A stretch of DNA of 64,000 nt, taken from Paraburkholderia tropica (lineage in GTDB: Bacteria > Pseudomonadota > Gammaproteobacteria > Burkholderiales > Burkholderiaceae). Position 1 is the stretch's first letter; each line of letters begins with the position of its first letter. The DNA lies in NCBI RefSeq assembly GCF_900109265.1, contig NZ_FNZM01000026.1, positions 1 through 64,000 on the forward strand, read 5' to 3'. Positions 44,668 to 54,624 of this stretch are shown in pieces. A program made the position numbers and the translations under genes. Below the pieces are notes generated by a model that did no database searches, was not told where the DNA came from, and saw only the letters and a program-made list of their open reading frames with translations.

Positions 44668-45087
44668 CTACGCCTGCCCAACGCTTACCTCTATGCGTCG
44701 CGGTTTTGCCTCCTCGCGGCGAGGAATGGTGAGCTTCAGGACGCCATCGCGAAGCTGCGCGTCAATGCGTGAGACGTCGAAATCGGGACTTAGCGTAAAC
44801 GCGCGCCAGTAGTGTGGGTGGCGTACCTCTCCATGACGCAGCCGCAGCCCGCACGGGGCTGGGATCACTGCCTCGGCCTCGATGTTCAGGCTGCCGTCCT
44901 GCACGCGCACATCGAGCCTTTCGCGCGTCACGCCCGGTAGGTCCGCGTAGAGCGTGATGCCTAACCGGTCCTCAAAAATGTCCACCGCGGGCGTGACCCG
45001 GTTGAGGCGTGCAGTTGATTGCGCACCGTCGCGCGAAGCAACATCGGTGCGGGGCTCACGGGTCGTCAGTTCAGTGCTTTGATTCAT
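44668..45087 (-). CDS. Small heat shock protein Hsp20
   Basis: The 139-aa protein has an alpha-crystallin domain: PAVDIFEDRLGITLYADLPG, then RLDVRVQDGSLNIEAEA and the C-terminal strand DGVLKLTIPRREEAKPRRIE, with the G-V-L signature. The N-terminal arm (about 35 residues) is short and polar. It binds unfolding proteins without ATP. CGGAGGACATC precedes ATG. It is second of a pair of Hsp20 genes, 40 bases after the first, and shares its sigma32-like promoter. Confidence 0.93.
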   Translation of the reverse strand: MNQSTELTTREPRTDVASRDGAQSTARLNRVTPAVDIFEDRLGITLYADLPGVTRERLDVRVQDGSLNIEAEAVIPAPCGLRLRHGEVRHPHYWRAFTLSPDFDVSRIDAQLRDGVLKLTIPRREEAKPRRIEVSVGQA

Positions 45088-45127
45088 GATGTCCTCCGTG
45101 TTTTCTCGCATTTCATAGGTGCCAGTA

Positions 45128-45568
45128 TCACTGCACCGCGATGGCGCGCGGTTTCGAGGCCTCGGAACGCCCGATGCTAACTGTCAGGCATCCGTTCACA
45201 TAGCGCGCACTCGCCTTGTCCGGATCCGCATGCGGCGGTAGCTCGATCACTCGCCGGAACTCACCCATGAACCGTTCGCTGGCGTAGACGCGTGTCTCGG
45301 CGTCATTGGCGGAGGAGGGTAGCTCGCGTACGCCACTGATCGTCAGCAATCCCTTGTCGATCGCGACATCGATTGCTGCTGGATCAAGACCAGGTGCAAA
45401 TGCGACGATCTCGACGGTGTCATCGGTGCTGCCGACGTTGACGGCAGGAAAGATCTCGCTGCGCGTAGCCCGCAGGCTTGCAGGAAAGCCCGCAAAGAGG
45501 CTGGTCAACTGACGCTGGAGGCGGTCGAACTCGCCTGGCAGATCGGTGCTGAAGAATAGGTCGCTCAT
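45128..45568 (-). CDS. Small heat shock protein Hsp20
   Basis: The 146-aa protein is an alpha-crystallin-type chaperone. PAVNVGSTDDTVEIVAFAPG begins the domain and NGCLTVSIGRSEASKPRAI ends it, with the I-x-I-like tail replaced by RAIAVQ. The N-terminal arm (MSDLFFSTDLPGEFDRLQRQ) is hydrophobic, as is usual for the more oligomeric class. It is divergent in sequence from its neighbour. A sigma32-like promoter lies about 140 bases upstream. Confidence 0.93.
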   Translation of the reverse strand: MSDLFFSTDLPGEFDRLQRQLTSLFAGFPASLRATRSEIFPAVNVGSTDDTVEIVAFAPGLDPAAIDVAIDKGLLTISGVRELPSSANDAETRVYASERFMGEFRRVIELPPHADPDKASARYVNGCLTVSIGRSEASKPRAIAVQ

Positions 45569-45709
45569 GACTGGCTCCTGGAAATCGGGTGCCTCTCACC
45601 AAGCTTCGGACTGGACCACGCGCTCCAGCCCGCTTGCCCGTGGGACACACCCGCCGACAAACAAATCGAAACACGCAGCGCTTGATTGCGACTGCCTTAG
45701 CGATGCATA

Positions 45710-45737
45710 AAATAGCGCAAGGAACGGAAATTTCAAG
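45710..45737 (-). promoter_or_regulatory. Sigma32-like promoter for Hsp20 pair
   Basis: On the minus strand a perfect CTTGAAA -35 (45731-45737) is followed after 13 bases by CGCTATTT (45710-45717). It resembles the sigma32 -10 CCCCATNT and matches two other candidates in this window. Confidence 0.5.
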
Positions 45738-45768
45738 TAGCCCTGCAACATGTCTACGGGAAGGCTTT

Positions 45769-46407
45769 ATGGACTTTTTCGACAGGCTTCAGGAGCAGAT
45801 TGACACCGTGCGCCTGCCACTCTTTGCTGTCACCGTCACGGCGGCGGCGCAGGTGAATACGCTGCTCATCGCAATACTCCACTGGCACGGATTCCGGCGC
45901 GCGACGCCGCTTGTCCTGCCCGGCATTGAGATCCCGCCACGACCGGTCCTGGGATCGGCCGTCCAGCTCGATGCACCCTGGCACCGCTTCGAGACCGTGG
46001 ACGCCATGCTGCTGGATGCTGCCTGGCAGTCCGGCGCGTGGGAGATTGAGCGCGTCGAGCGGCGCGGTTGCAATGTGATCGGTGCAAGCGCTGCCGAGGC
46101 GCTCTGCTGCAGGCAGGCGTTCGGCGACTACGGAGAGGATGGTGCCCGCGACCGGCAGCTTCTCGATGACGAGACCGATCGCGAGGCGCTGATGCAGCTT
46201 GCCGCGTCCAGGGGTTATGTGCGCTGGCTCTTCCGCCCCGTCAAGGGCGGCCTGTGGAACACGCTCAAAGAAGCGGACGACACTCTGGACGCCGATGGCG
46301 GACGCCGGCCACCGTGTCCCGTACTGCCTGAGCCGCGCCGCCGGGATGGGCGCGGCCGCACGGTTTATCGCCTCGGCAAGGTTCAGCGCATTCTGTTGTC
46401 GTGCTGA
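45769..46407 (+). CDS. Hypothetical protein
   Basis: The 212-aa product (MDFFDRLQEQIDTVRLPLFA...) begins with an amphipathic helix and a hydrophobic stretch that is not a clear membrane segment. The middle has FETVDAMLLDAAWQSGAWEI, and the end is basic and Pro/Arg-rich. GGGAAGG lies 5 bases before ATG at 45769. It is divergent from the Hsp20 pair. I see no known domain. Confidence 0.55.
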   Translation: MDFFDRLQEQIDTVRLPLFAVTVTAAAQVNTLLIAILHWHGFRRATPLVLPGIEIPPRPVLGSAVQLDAPWHRFETVDAMLLDAAWQSGAWEIERVERRGCNVIGASAAEALCCRQAFGDYGEDGARDRQLLDDETDREALMQLAASRGYVRWLFRPVKGGLWNTLKEADDTLDADGGRRPPCPVLPEPRRRDGRGRTVYRLGKVQRILLSC

Positions 46408-46441
46408 AATAATTTGTTACAAAGAGCTATTTCCACGCCCC

Positions 46442-46470
46442 CTTGAAGGGTGCGATGGCCGCCTCTATTT
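46442..46470 (+). promoter_or_regulatory. Sigma32-like promoter for groESL
   Basis: CTTGAAG (46442-46448) and CTCTATTT (46463-46470) are separated by 14 bases. The arrangement matches the two Hsp20 promoter candidates. The groES ATG is 105 bases downstream. No CIRCE element was seen. Confidence 0.45.
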
Positions 46471-46574
46471 CGCTTTCCGCCAGACATTGGCTCGGCTGCA
46501 CGAAGGCATTTCACGCGCCCCATATGCAGCCGGATTCCCTTATTGGTGATCCTTTAATCGCTCAGGAGATGGAA

Positions 46575-46892
46575 ATGCAGATTCGTCCCCTCTACGACCG
46601 GGTTATCGTCAAGCGAATCGAAACGCAGCGGACGACGGCCTCGGGCATCGTAATTCCCGATTCAGCGGCAGAAAAACCAGAACAGGGCGAAGTCGTTGCC
46701 GTCGGCAGCGGCCGGCTGCTGCAGGATGGAACGCTGCGCGCGCTCCAGCTGAAGGTCGGTGACCAGGTGATCTTCGGCAAGTACGCAGGCCAGACCGTGA
46801 AGGTCGATGGCGAGGAGCTGCTCGTCATGCGCGAGGAGGACGTCATGGGCGTCCTCGAGGCCGACGCGGGCGCCGCCCGCAAGGCCGCCTGA
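46575..46892 (+). CDS. groES: Co-chaperonin GroES
   Basis: The 105-aa protein is a GroES co-chaperonin. MQIRPLYDRVIVKRIETQRT, the mobile loop (TTASGIVIPDSAAEKPEQGE) and the base region (GDQVIFGKYAGQTVKVDGEE) are all in place. It caps GroEL and drives release of folded substrate. AGGAG precedes the third codon of the open frame, so MQIRP is the start. About eight extra C-terminal residues (DAGAARKAA) exceed the usual 97. It precedes groEL by 74 bases. Confidence 0.97.
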   Translation: MQIRPLYDRVIVKRIETQRTTASGIVIPDSAAEKPEQGEVVAVGSGRLLQDGTLRALQLKVGDQVIFGKYAGQTVKVDGEELLVMREEDVMGVLEADAGAARKAA

Positions 46893-46966
46893 CCTTTCGA
46901 CCGGTCGCGGACACCGCCCGGTCGTTCGCGACGCGTTGAGTCAACGACTTTACCCGGAGCAACAAC

Positions 46967-48589
<1,623 letters not shown>

Positions 48590-48608
48590 CCGTACATCGG
48601 TTCCGCTC

Positions 48609-48643
48609 TGCACCGGCCGTCCAGCCCGGCTGGTGCATTTTTT
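48609..48643 (+). terminator. Intrinsic terminator of groESL
   Basis: A 10-bp stem (TGCACCGGCC with GGCTGGTGCA, one G-T pair) and a nine-base loop are followed by six T residues, 20 bases after the groEL stop. Confidence 0.8.
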
Positions 48644-48700
48644 ACGGCACTGTTCTTTCCGCCTTCGCGGGGGCAGCGCCGCTTTTTGCCTGAGACCGTC

Positions 48701-48955
48701 ATGAAACTCGAACTTTTCATTGACTCAAGACCACTCGACATCGAGATCGATGACGTCGTAGCGGCACTGCTGGCCGCTCGGCTTGATCTGCCGGCAGGCG
48801 CCGACAACCAGGATGGTCTCGCTCGCTACCTGAGCGAGAAGGCAGCACCGTGGACGCTCGACGAAGAGCACATGCGCCGACGCATTCTCCGTCGGCTGAT
48901 CCTGGATATCGCGGACCCGGCGCTCGTGATTCGCCATCTCATGGGCGATCGGTGA
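48701..48955 (+). CDS. Small hypothetical protein
   Basis: The 84-aa product (MKLELFIDSRPLDIEIDDVV...) starts with a beta strand pair and then becomes helical (RRRILRRLILDIADPALVIR). The start is supported only by a weak GAG site. No family recognised. It follows the groESL terminator, so it has its own promoter or depends on read-through. Confidence 0.5.
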   Translation: MKLELFIDSRPLDIEIDDVVAALLAARLDLPAGADNQDGLARYLSEKAAPWTLDEEHMRRRILRRLILDIADPALVIRHLMGDR

Positions 48956-49028
48956 GCCGGGAGGCTCACCTGCAAAAATCACCGAGCCGTGCCCCGGGTT
49001 GCCTGAATGCTACGTTCATCGCCCGTTC

Positions 49029-49379
49029 ATGATGTCATCCGATCCACGCCGCCGCAACAGTTCCGCGGAAGCACTTCCCGCCGGGATTCTCGGGCGCGAC
49101 TACCTCAAGTTTCTGCAGCTGTCGGCCGACGATGCGCTTACCCGTGTGCTCGACAACGCGTCGCTGGAGAACGCGATAACGGCAATTTGCAGCGGAGCGA
49201 TGCGCTCGGCGCGACCACCAATGAAAGTATTTTTCGATGGCTGCCGGTTTTGGCTGGCCAGTCATTTTCATCGCTATGAGGCGGCCCGCCGCCTCGGTGC
49301 GAATCACCAGGAATTCTGGTGCGACATCGAACCCGGCTCGAGGGATCACGCGCGGCGGTATGACGGCCGGCAGCGCTGA
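49029..49379 (+). CDS. ParB-like nuclease-fold protein
   Basis: The 116-aa protein resembles the N-terminal (ParB/Srx-like) domain. PPMKVFFDGCRFWLASHFHRYEAARRLGA corresponds to the V-x-F-DG...WLADGFHRYEAARRLG box of ParB-type proteins. There is no helix-turn-helix or C-terminal dimerisation domain, so it is a single-domain protein. The DG is followed by C and then ASHF instead of ADGF. A CTPase or DNA-nicking role cannot be assumed. The start is uncertain, with two adjacent ATGs and no clear ribosome site. Confidence 0.6.
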   Translation: MMSSDPRRRNSSAEALPAGILGRDYLKFLQLSADDALTRVLDNASLENAITAICSGAMRSARPPMKVFFDGCRFWLASHFHRYEAARRLGANHQEFWCDIEPGSRDHARRYDGRQR

Positions 49380-49441
49380 GAGGGCTGCTTGCTGCACGAA
49401 CTGCCGGCGGCCTCTCTGTTGAGCGAAAGGCGGGTACTTTG

Positions 49442-49472
49442 CCCGGCCAGCGTTCATGCTGTTCTGGCCGGG
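49442..49472. repeat. 9-bp perfect inverted repeat
   Basis: CCCGGCCAG and CTGGCCGGG flank a 13-base spacer. It lies between the ParB-like gene and the tRNA-like sequence. There is no T run. Confidence 0.55.
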
Positions 49473-49505
49473 TGGACGCACTCTGTGCAAGGGGAACGTG
49501 CATGT

Positions 49506-49575
49506 GAGCCGTGCGGGGTTCGCACCCGCGACCGACGGATTAAAGTCCGCTGCTCTCCCGCTGAGCTAAGGACCC
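49506..49575 (-). tRNA. tRNA-Lys-like sequence, probable pseudo-tRNA
   Basis: On the minus strand the 70 bases fold as a tRNA: acceptor GGGTCCT with ACGGCTC (one mismatch, two G-U pairs), D arm GCTC...GAGC, anticodon stem GCGGA with TCCGT, T arm GCGGG with CCCGC. The body resembles tRNA-Lys (UUU). Its anticodon loop is CTTTAA, six bases instead of seven, and the T loop is TGCGAAC rather than TTCGAAT. CCA is not encoded. These defects suggest a non-functional copy. Confidence 0.55.
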
Positions 49576-49582
49576 GATCGGA

Positions 49583-50152
49583 TCAAAGAATTTCGATGGT
49601 GCGGCTCGTGGACGGCGACGGGTCCGTTTTTGGAACGGTCAAGGTGAGCAGGCCATTGTCGAATTTCGCGAGGGCGCGGCCGGGGTCTGCGTATTCGGGC
49701 ATGGGGATCGTCCGCTCGAAGCACCCGTGGGCACGCTCAAGCCGGTAGCAGCCGTTTTCCTCGCCGTGGACGTCCTGCTTTTTGTCGCCGCGCAGTACGA
49801 GCGCGCCGTCCTCGACGCTCACTGTTACGTCATCGCGCTCCATGCCGGGCAACTCAGCCGTCACGCGCAGCACCGGACCTTCGTCGACGACGTCGATGCG
49901 TGGCTGAAAGCGTGATGAACTGAAATCGCCGAACCATCGTTCGAGCGCGCTACGGCTCGCGAAGGGGTCGTGAAAAAATTCCTCTATTGCTCGCCACGAT
50001 TCGCGCGGGAACAACCGCGTAACGTCGGTCCGATCGCTGCGCGACTGCGCATTGTCGCCCGCGTTCGGACCATCGGGGCTATAAGACTCGGACTTGCGAA
50101 CGGCACCGCGAAGGAATTTGAAGAGATTCCACTTTTTCGGATCGGGGTTCAT
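49583..50152 (-). CDS. Small heat shock protein Hsp20, long arm
   Basis: The 189-aa protein has an alpha-crystallin domain (PRIDVVDEGPVLRVTAELPG, then DGALVLRGDKKQDVHGEENG and NGLLTLTVPKTDPSPSTSRT) after a long 85-residue polar arm. The arm contains FFHDPFASRSALERWFGDFS, a typical Hsp20 N-terminal aromatic segment. GGAGGAAAC precedes ATG. A sigma32-like promoter lies about 120 bases upstream. It is the third Hsp20 gene in this window and differs from the other two. Confidence 0.93.
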   Translation of the reverse strand: MNPDPKKWNLFKFLRGAVRKSESYSPDGPNAGDNAQSRSDRTDVTRLFPRESWRAIEEFFHDPFASRSALERWFGDFSSSRFQPRIDVVDEGPVLRVTAELPGMERDDVTVSVEDGALVLRGDKKQDVHGEENGCYRLERAHGCFERTIPMPEYADPGRALAKFDNGLLTLTVPKTDPSPSTSRTIEIL

Positions 50153-50669
50153 TGTTTCCTCCTTTTATCAGGTGCAGTATGGGAAGGGATCCTGTACCGA
50201 TCGCGTCGGCGCGGGACATCGCAGACCTCTCATCGCGGCCTCCGCACAGTCGTGTCAGCGCGAAAACAAGATAGACACTTTCCGAGAGATTTCAAGCCGA
50301 AGCAAACGCTCTGGTCCACCGCGCTATCACGGCTGATTATCGAGGACCACGCCGCAAAGAATCGGCAGGGAAAGCTAATGCGCAATGTGCTGCAATCACG
50401 ACGACGTACGGGCAGCGAAAGGAAGTGCTGAATGCGACCAGTTGATAGCGCAGAGCAAGCCCGTCCGTTGCCGGCATTCGTTAGTACCATGCTGCGAAGG
50501 CGGAAGGCAGCCATTTTTCTTTGCAGCGATGCGCGAGTTCAGGGACTCGTCGACCCGTACGGTTTAACCCCGCACCGCAATAATCTCCGACGCGACCGAT
50601 TCAGCGGGTGGCGTCAGCGCGATTTTCCGTGTCCGCAGGCGTGGGGCGCCTGAGCCCGTAGCGATCGAG
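50153..50669. other. Upstream region of truncated kinase
   Basis: Besides the sigma32-like promoter at 50269-50296, the right part (50568-50669) encodes PAS-domain residues in the same frame as the kinase gene, preceded by an in-frame TAA. No other gene is supported. Confidence 0.5.
50269..50296 (-). promoter_or_regulatory. Sigma32-like promoter for third Hsp20
   Basis: CTTGAAA (50290-50296, minus strand) is followed after 13 bases by GTCTATCT (50269-50276). The spacing equals that of the promoter candidate at 45710-45737. Confidence 0.5.
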
Positions 50670-51977
50670 GTGTCCGCGCGATACATGTCGGATGCTTCGG
50701 GGAACCGCAAGCTGGTAGGAACAATAGCAGATATAACACGACGAATCGAAGGCGAGGAGGCGTTGAAGGAGGCGGATCGCCGCAAGGACGTTTTTCTAGC
50801 CACATTGGCCCATGAACTGCGCAACCCCTTGGCGCCTGTCATAAACGCGGCGCACCTGCTTCAGCGCACTAATTTGCCGCAGTCGCAGCTTTGCTGGATA
50901 CGCGAGACGATCGAGCGGCACGCGAAACATCTCGCCGACCTCGTCGACGATCTTCTGGACCTCTCGAGGATTTCTGCTGGCAAAGTCAGGTTACGAGACG
51001 AGGTCTTCGATATAAGGACCGCGATCCAACGCGCGATCGAGATTAACGCGCCTGCAGCAGCTACACGCCGTCACCGACTGCACACGCCACGCCTCGATCA
51101 CATCAGCGCGATCTGGGTGAAAGGCGACCTGACGCGAATCACGCAGATCGTGTCGAACCTGTTAGACAACGCAATCAAGTATACCCCCGTCGGCGGCGAG
51201 ATTCGGCTGACGCTGGATCGACGTGAACGTGTGGTGCTGGTGGTAGTGGAGGATAACGGTACAGGCATGGATCCGGCCTCGATACAGAGCATGTTCGAAC
51301 TGTTCAATCAGGAAAGGCCAGACGGTGAAAGCGGGAAGGCGGGCTTGGGCATAGGACTTTCTCTCGCCCGCTCGCTGGTCGCGATGCATGGCGGAGCCGT
51401 ATATGCAACCAGTGAGGGCCGAGGAAGGGGCAGCCGCTTCTATGTCGAGCTTCCCGCCTGCGACGAGCCCGAAATGTCGGGGGCGCAAGACTCACAGGCC
51501 TCTCCCCAATCAATCCCGGTGTTGAACGTCATGATCGTCGACGACAACTTCGACGCCGCAGAATCACTTGCTGCAATCATCGGCGAAATCCATCGGGTCC
51601 GAACCGCCGCCAACGGGGAAGACGCACTGAAACTCGCAGACGCATCTCCACCAGACGTCGTGGTTCTCGATCTTTCGCTGCCGGACGTTTCTGGTTATGA
51701 AATCGCGCGGCGCCTACTCGGGAAAGAGAAGTGCAACGGGCGGATAACTCTTATCGCGTTGACGGGGCATGGGCAACCGGAGGATAGAGAACGGGCTCGC
51801 CGGGCGGGATTCGACCATCACCTCGTAAAGCCCGTGCCCCCGCAAGAGCTGCTGAAGTTGCTGAACGCGATCGCCGGGCGAAGGGCGATGCGGCTCCCCG
51901 ACGCAGGTTCCCAGGAGCTCTCGCATGCGCCTCCGTCTGACGCGGAGTTGCAGAGCAGGGCAAGACGCCAGGAGTAA
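50670..51977 (+). CDS. Hybrid sensor histidine kinase, 5'-truncated
   Basis: The 435-aa protein starts inside a PAS/PAC domain (YMSDASGNRKLVGTIADIT). It continues with DHp (FLATLAHELRNPLAPVINAA, with the phosphorylatable His), HATPase_c (DLTRITQIVSNLLDNAIKYT and GLGIGLSLARSLVAMHGG) and a receiver (MIVDDNFDAAESL, VVVLDLSLPDVSGYEIA, LIALTGHGQ and VKPVPP). Coding sequence for the missing PAS half continues upstream to 50568 and then meets a stop. GTG at 50670 has a weak site. The sensor part is lost, so signalling may be constitutive or dead. Confidence 0.75.
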   Translation: MSARYMSDASGNRKLVGTIADITRRIEGEEALKEADRRKDVFLATLAHELRNPLAPVINAAHLLQRTNLPQSQLCWIRETIERHAKHLADLVDDLLDLSRISAGKVRLRDEVFDIRTAIQRAIEINAPAAATRRHRLHTPRLDHISAIWVKGDLTRITQIVSNLLDNAIKYTPVGGEIRLTLDRRERVVLVVVEDNGTGMDPASIQSMFELFNQERPDGESGKAGLGIGLSLARSLVAMHGGAVYATSEGRGRGSRFYVELPACDEPEMSGAQDSQASPQSIPVLNVMIVDDNFDAAESLAAIIGEIHRVRTAANGEDALKLADASPPDVVVLDLSLPDVSGYEIARRLLGKEKCNGRITLIALTGHGQPEDRERARRAGFDHHLVKPVPPQELLKLLNAIAGRRAMRLPDAGSQELSHAPPSDAELQSRARRQE

Positions 51978-51985
51978 CTAAAGCG

Positions 51986-52470
51986 TCAGGACTCGCCGCG
52001 ATCAGCCCGAGTTGTTTCGGGGTCGAAAAAAGAGCGAACGAGCATTGTAAATGCGCTGCCGTCGTCGCCTTTTCTGAATATCGCGTCGAAGTGCCCCGCA
52101 GCGCCGCGTCCCATGACCTCCGACAGGTCATACGCGGTTGCTGCGATGACCGGGACCTCTGCCGTCGAAGGCACACTTCGAAGAACGGTGGCGACCTCAA
52201 ACCCGTCATACACCGGCAACTGGATGTCGAGCACCACGACGTCTGGCACCCAGGCCCGCAGCGTGTCGATTGCTTCCATGCCAGACACGCGACCCGGACG
52301 TCGAAAGACTCCAGCGTCAGAAGGGCCGCTGTCGCTTCGCGCATACCGACATCGTCGTCCACGATAAGTATCCTCGCAGGACTGTGTGGCTTAAGGACCA
52401 TTCGGCCCGTAAGCCGCTTGGACGCGACTTCGGCGTAAGGCGAAGAACCGCTGTCGACACGGATCGGCAT
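51986..52470 (-). pseudogene. Receiver-domain protein, frameshifted
   Basis: Two minus-strand frames make one CheY-like receiver. The N-terminal frame encodes ARILIVDDDVGMREATAALL and TLESFDVRV. The C-terminal frame encodes SGMEAIDTLRAWVPDVVVLD, IQLPVYDGFEV and PVIAATAYDLSEVM. The switch is near 52290, just after FDVRV, and needs one base. In the C-terminal part, Asp in VVLDIQLP is the phosphoacceptor. The protein ends 8 bases from the convergent kinase gene. No output domain is seen. Confidence 0.65.
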
Positions 52471-52670
52471 GTTAAGAAACCATTAAGTTATCCACCACTG
52501 GAAAAAATGATAGTATCCGCAAAAAACGCTGCTACCAAAATACTTGCCGCTCCACGGCTGGCAAATCGATAACCCCGTTCGCAAAAACTGTTCACTGCAC
52601 TCGCGCATGTGAGTTAAATAGAACGCGGCTAAAGAAAATGCGCGTGTTCCGGCTTCACGGAGGGGTAGCG

Positions 52671-53027
52671 TTGGCGAAAGTATTACTTGTCGAGGATGAC
52701 CATAGGCTACTGGACGCGACCGCAGCGTTACTTGAATATTCTGGACACGCCGCGATCCGTGCGGAAAACGGGGCGGAAGGGCTTCGTCTTGCGCGGCTCG
52801 ATAAGGTCGACCTGATAATCACCGATTATATGATGCCAGTCATGGACGGGCTTGAGCTGGCATCAGCCGTCCATTCGGACCCCGCGCTCAATGGCATCCC
52901 GGTCATCGTCCTTTCCGCGGTAGCATTTGCCCCATGCGATCCCGCTGTTCGGGCGTTTGTGCGCAAGCCTTTCGTGCCGGGCCACTTGTTGGGCCTCGTT
53001 TCAGAGCACGCCCTGAAACGACCCTGA
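52671..53027 (+). CDS. Single-domain response regulator
   Basis: The 118-aa product is a stand-alone CheY-like receiver: KVLLVEDDHRLLDATAALLE (Asp9/10), IITDYMMPVMDGLELASAV (phosphoacceptor Asp52), VIVLSAVAF and RKPFVPGHLLG (switch Ser/Thr and Lys). TTG at 52671 is preferred because GGAGG lies 8 bases upstream; an ATG 11 codons earlier has no site. It resembles the receiver at 54169-54534, including the TDYMMP block at Asp52. It probably relays phosphate to or from one of the hybrid kinases nearby. Confidence 0.85.
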   Translation: MAKVLLVEDDHRLLDATAALLEYSGHAAIRAENGAEGLRLARLDKVDLIITDYMMPVMDGLELASAVHSDPALNGIPVIVLSAVAFAPCDPAVRAFVRKPFVPGHLLGLVSEHALKRP

Positions 53028-53593
53028 TCACCCCTCCGAAGCGTCTGCGCAGTGTTTGCGCCTGCACGCGGTCCGTTAGAGCGGAAGCATCGGGTTGTGT
53101 CGAAGTGGATCAGGCGCTGGCTCCGACGCCCACGCTGACGGTTGCTATCTTTCGTAGCAGACACTGCTGGGAGTTCTTCGTCCCCGCACATTCGCGCGAA
53201 AAACGGCAGGAGGCATAGAGGCATCTTCGGTCCCCACGGTCGTCCGGGGCGCCGTCGGAGAGTATCTTCGTGAGGCGACGCGAAATGTCCTGATTCCGTC
53301 GTTGGCCCGAACCTGTCGGGGAAAGCGCATGCTTCCAACGTTATCTCCCGAACCAGGCAGCGGCTAGCGTTTCATGACCCAAAAAAAGCCGCCAACGTCT
53401 GCACGTGGCGGCTTAGATGCTTGGGACGTTTGCGAATCCCAAGCGGGCCAACTGATGAAGTGTCGAATTCAGTCAGCCTGATGGCTGCTCGTTGATGATC
53501 GAGGTGGACGCGGGGAAGAGCGCTGAAGCGGCGCTGTTTTCTGCCTCGGCATCAGGCAATCGCCATCCGGCCTGTATTCGACGGTTTCGCCGT
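53028..53593. other. Intergenic stretch with terminator
   Basis: About 560 bases with no supported gene. The features are the terminator at 53381-53412 and a 7-bp perfect inverted repeat, CTTGGGA and TCCCAAG, at 53420-53443. Confidence 0.45.
53381..53412 (-). terminator. Intrinsic terminator, minus strand
   Basis: Read on the minus strand, GCCGCCA pairs with TGGCGGC around 11 bases and is followed by seven T residues. It suits the end of the minus-strand gene at 53594-53845. Confidence 0.75.
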
Positions 53594-53845
53594 CTAGGAG
53601 GGGTTGTTCTCCAGTGCAAAAGAAATGAGTTCGCCTTCCCATTTGAAATAGGCGTAGCAACGACCGCGCCCTTGCGTGATCGCGAAAACGTACTCGCTCC
53701 CGTTCAACGTACCGCGAAGCGACCTCGACCATTTGATCATGGGGCGGCTTCGCATGATTCGATAGCGCCAGGCCTGAACGGCCTCACCGAAATCCACGAT
53801 CACCATACCACGTCGATCCCGATCAGATCCGACATAATCTCTCAT
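53594..53845 (-). CDS. Small hypothetical protein
   Basis: The 83-aa product (MRDYVGSDRDRRGMVIVDFG...) reads as a small alpha/beta protein, with WRYRIMRSRPMIKWSRSLRG and a C-terminal YFKWEGELISFALENN. AAGG lies 7 bases before ATG. The matching minus-strand terminator downstream supports a real transcript. No family recognised. Confidence 0.5.
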   Translation of the reverse strand: MRDYVGSDRDRRGMVIVDFGEAVQAWRYRIMRSRPMIKWSRSLRGTLNGSEYVFAITQGRGRCYAYFKWEGELISFALENNPS

Positions 53846-54168
53846 GCTCGACCTTACTCCGCGTCAACCGGCTTGATGGCAGATTCGTCTTCGGATGCCG
53901 ACCAGGTCAGCGGCAGACGACCTGAAGAAGACCGTATTTTTGGTGAGCAGAATGAAAGGTGCAAGCCTTGGGAAAATTTTATGCTGAATGAATTTTTCAA
54001 CGACCATAGGCTAGACCACGCTGGTTGCCCTCAGGCTCTGAGCTCATCAGCGCATGAATGTCGGAAGCAAGGCTCCAGGTGGCTTCTGGCCGGCGCTGGC
54101 AGGCTAGCAGGGCGGGATTGGCACCGGAGAACGGAATACCGTCCGAGGAACGGCGCAGCTGGACGTTC
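53846..54168. other. Intergenic stretch
   Basis: About 320 bases with no supported gene. It contains an AT-rich patch near 53975-54000. Confidence 0.35.
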
Positions 54169-54534
54169 TCAGCCGTCCGCAGGTACCAGCCTCGCAATCG
54201 TTACGAGCAGCGTCCGGGCCGCGTACGGCTTGTCCAGAACCGCAGCAAAAAGATGGGAGTTCGTCCGCGCCACCGCTCCTTGGGCCGCTGTCGCCAGGAT
54301 GACAGGTATGCCACGTGTGGAAGGCTCCGATTGCATGGCAACAGCTAGATCGAGACCCGTCATCAGCGGCATCATGTAATCGGTGACGACAACATCGGGC
54401 GAGACTTTCCGCACGAGCTCCAGCGCTTCCACTCCGTTCTGGGCGACGTGCACGATGTAACCAGCATCTTCGAGAAAGAAGGCTAGAAAATCAGTTATCA
54501 GGGTCTCATCATCGACTACAACGACTGTCTTCAT
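54169..54534 (-). CDS. Single-domain response regulator of the KaiC operon
   Basis: The 121-aa protein is a CheY-like receiver: KTVVVVDDETLITDFLAFFL (Asp8/9), VVVTDYMMPLMTGLDLAVAM (phosphoacceptor Asp52), VILATAAQG (Thr) and LDKPYAARTLL (Lys). There is no output domain. It begins 90 bases after the KaiC-like gene on the same strand, so the pair is probably an operon. Receivers next to KaiC-like ATPases are a recurring arrangement in bacteria. It is a paralogue of the receiver at 52671. Confidence 0.88.
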   Translation of the reverse strand: MKTVVVVDDETLITDFLAFFLEDAGYIVHVAQNGVEALELVRKVSPDVVVTDYMMPLMTGLDLAVAMQSEPSTRGIPVILATAAQGAVARTNSHLFAAVLDKPYAARTLLVTIARLVPADG

Positions 54535-54624
54535 TCCGGGTCACTCTTGTTGCCTGCCGCATTGATTTAGGCCTTGTTGAGCCTGGCGGCTACCTTAAGG
54601 AGAATCTCCTTTGAGTGCGGCGCG

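Noticed and set aside
46518..46525. CCCCATAT as a sigma32 -10 box for groES
   Set aside because: It matches the -10 consensus, but no acceptable -35 lies upstream; the CTTGAAG/CTCTATTT pair fits better.
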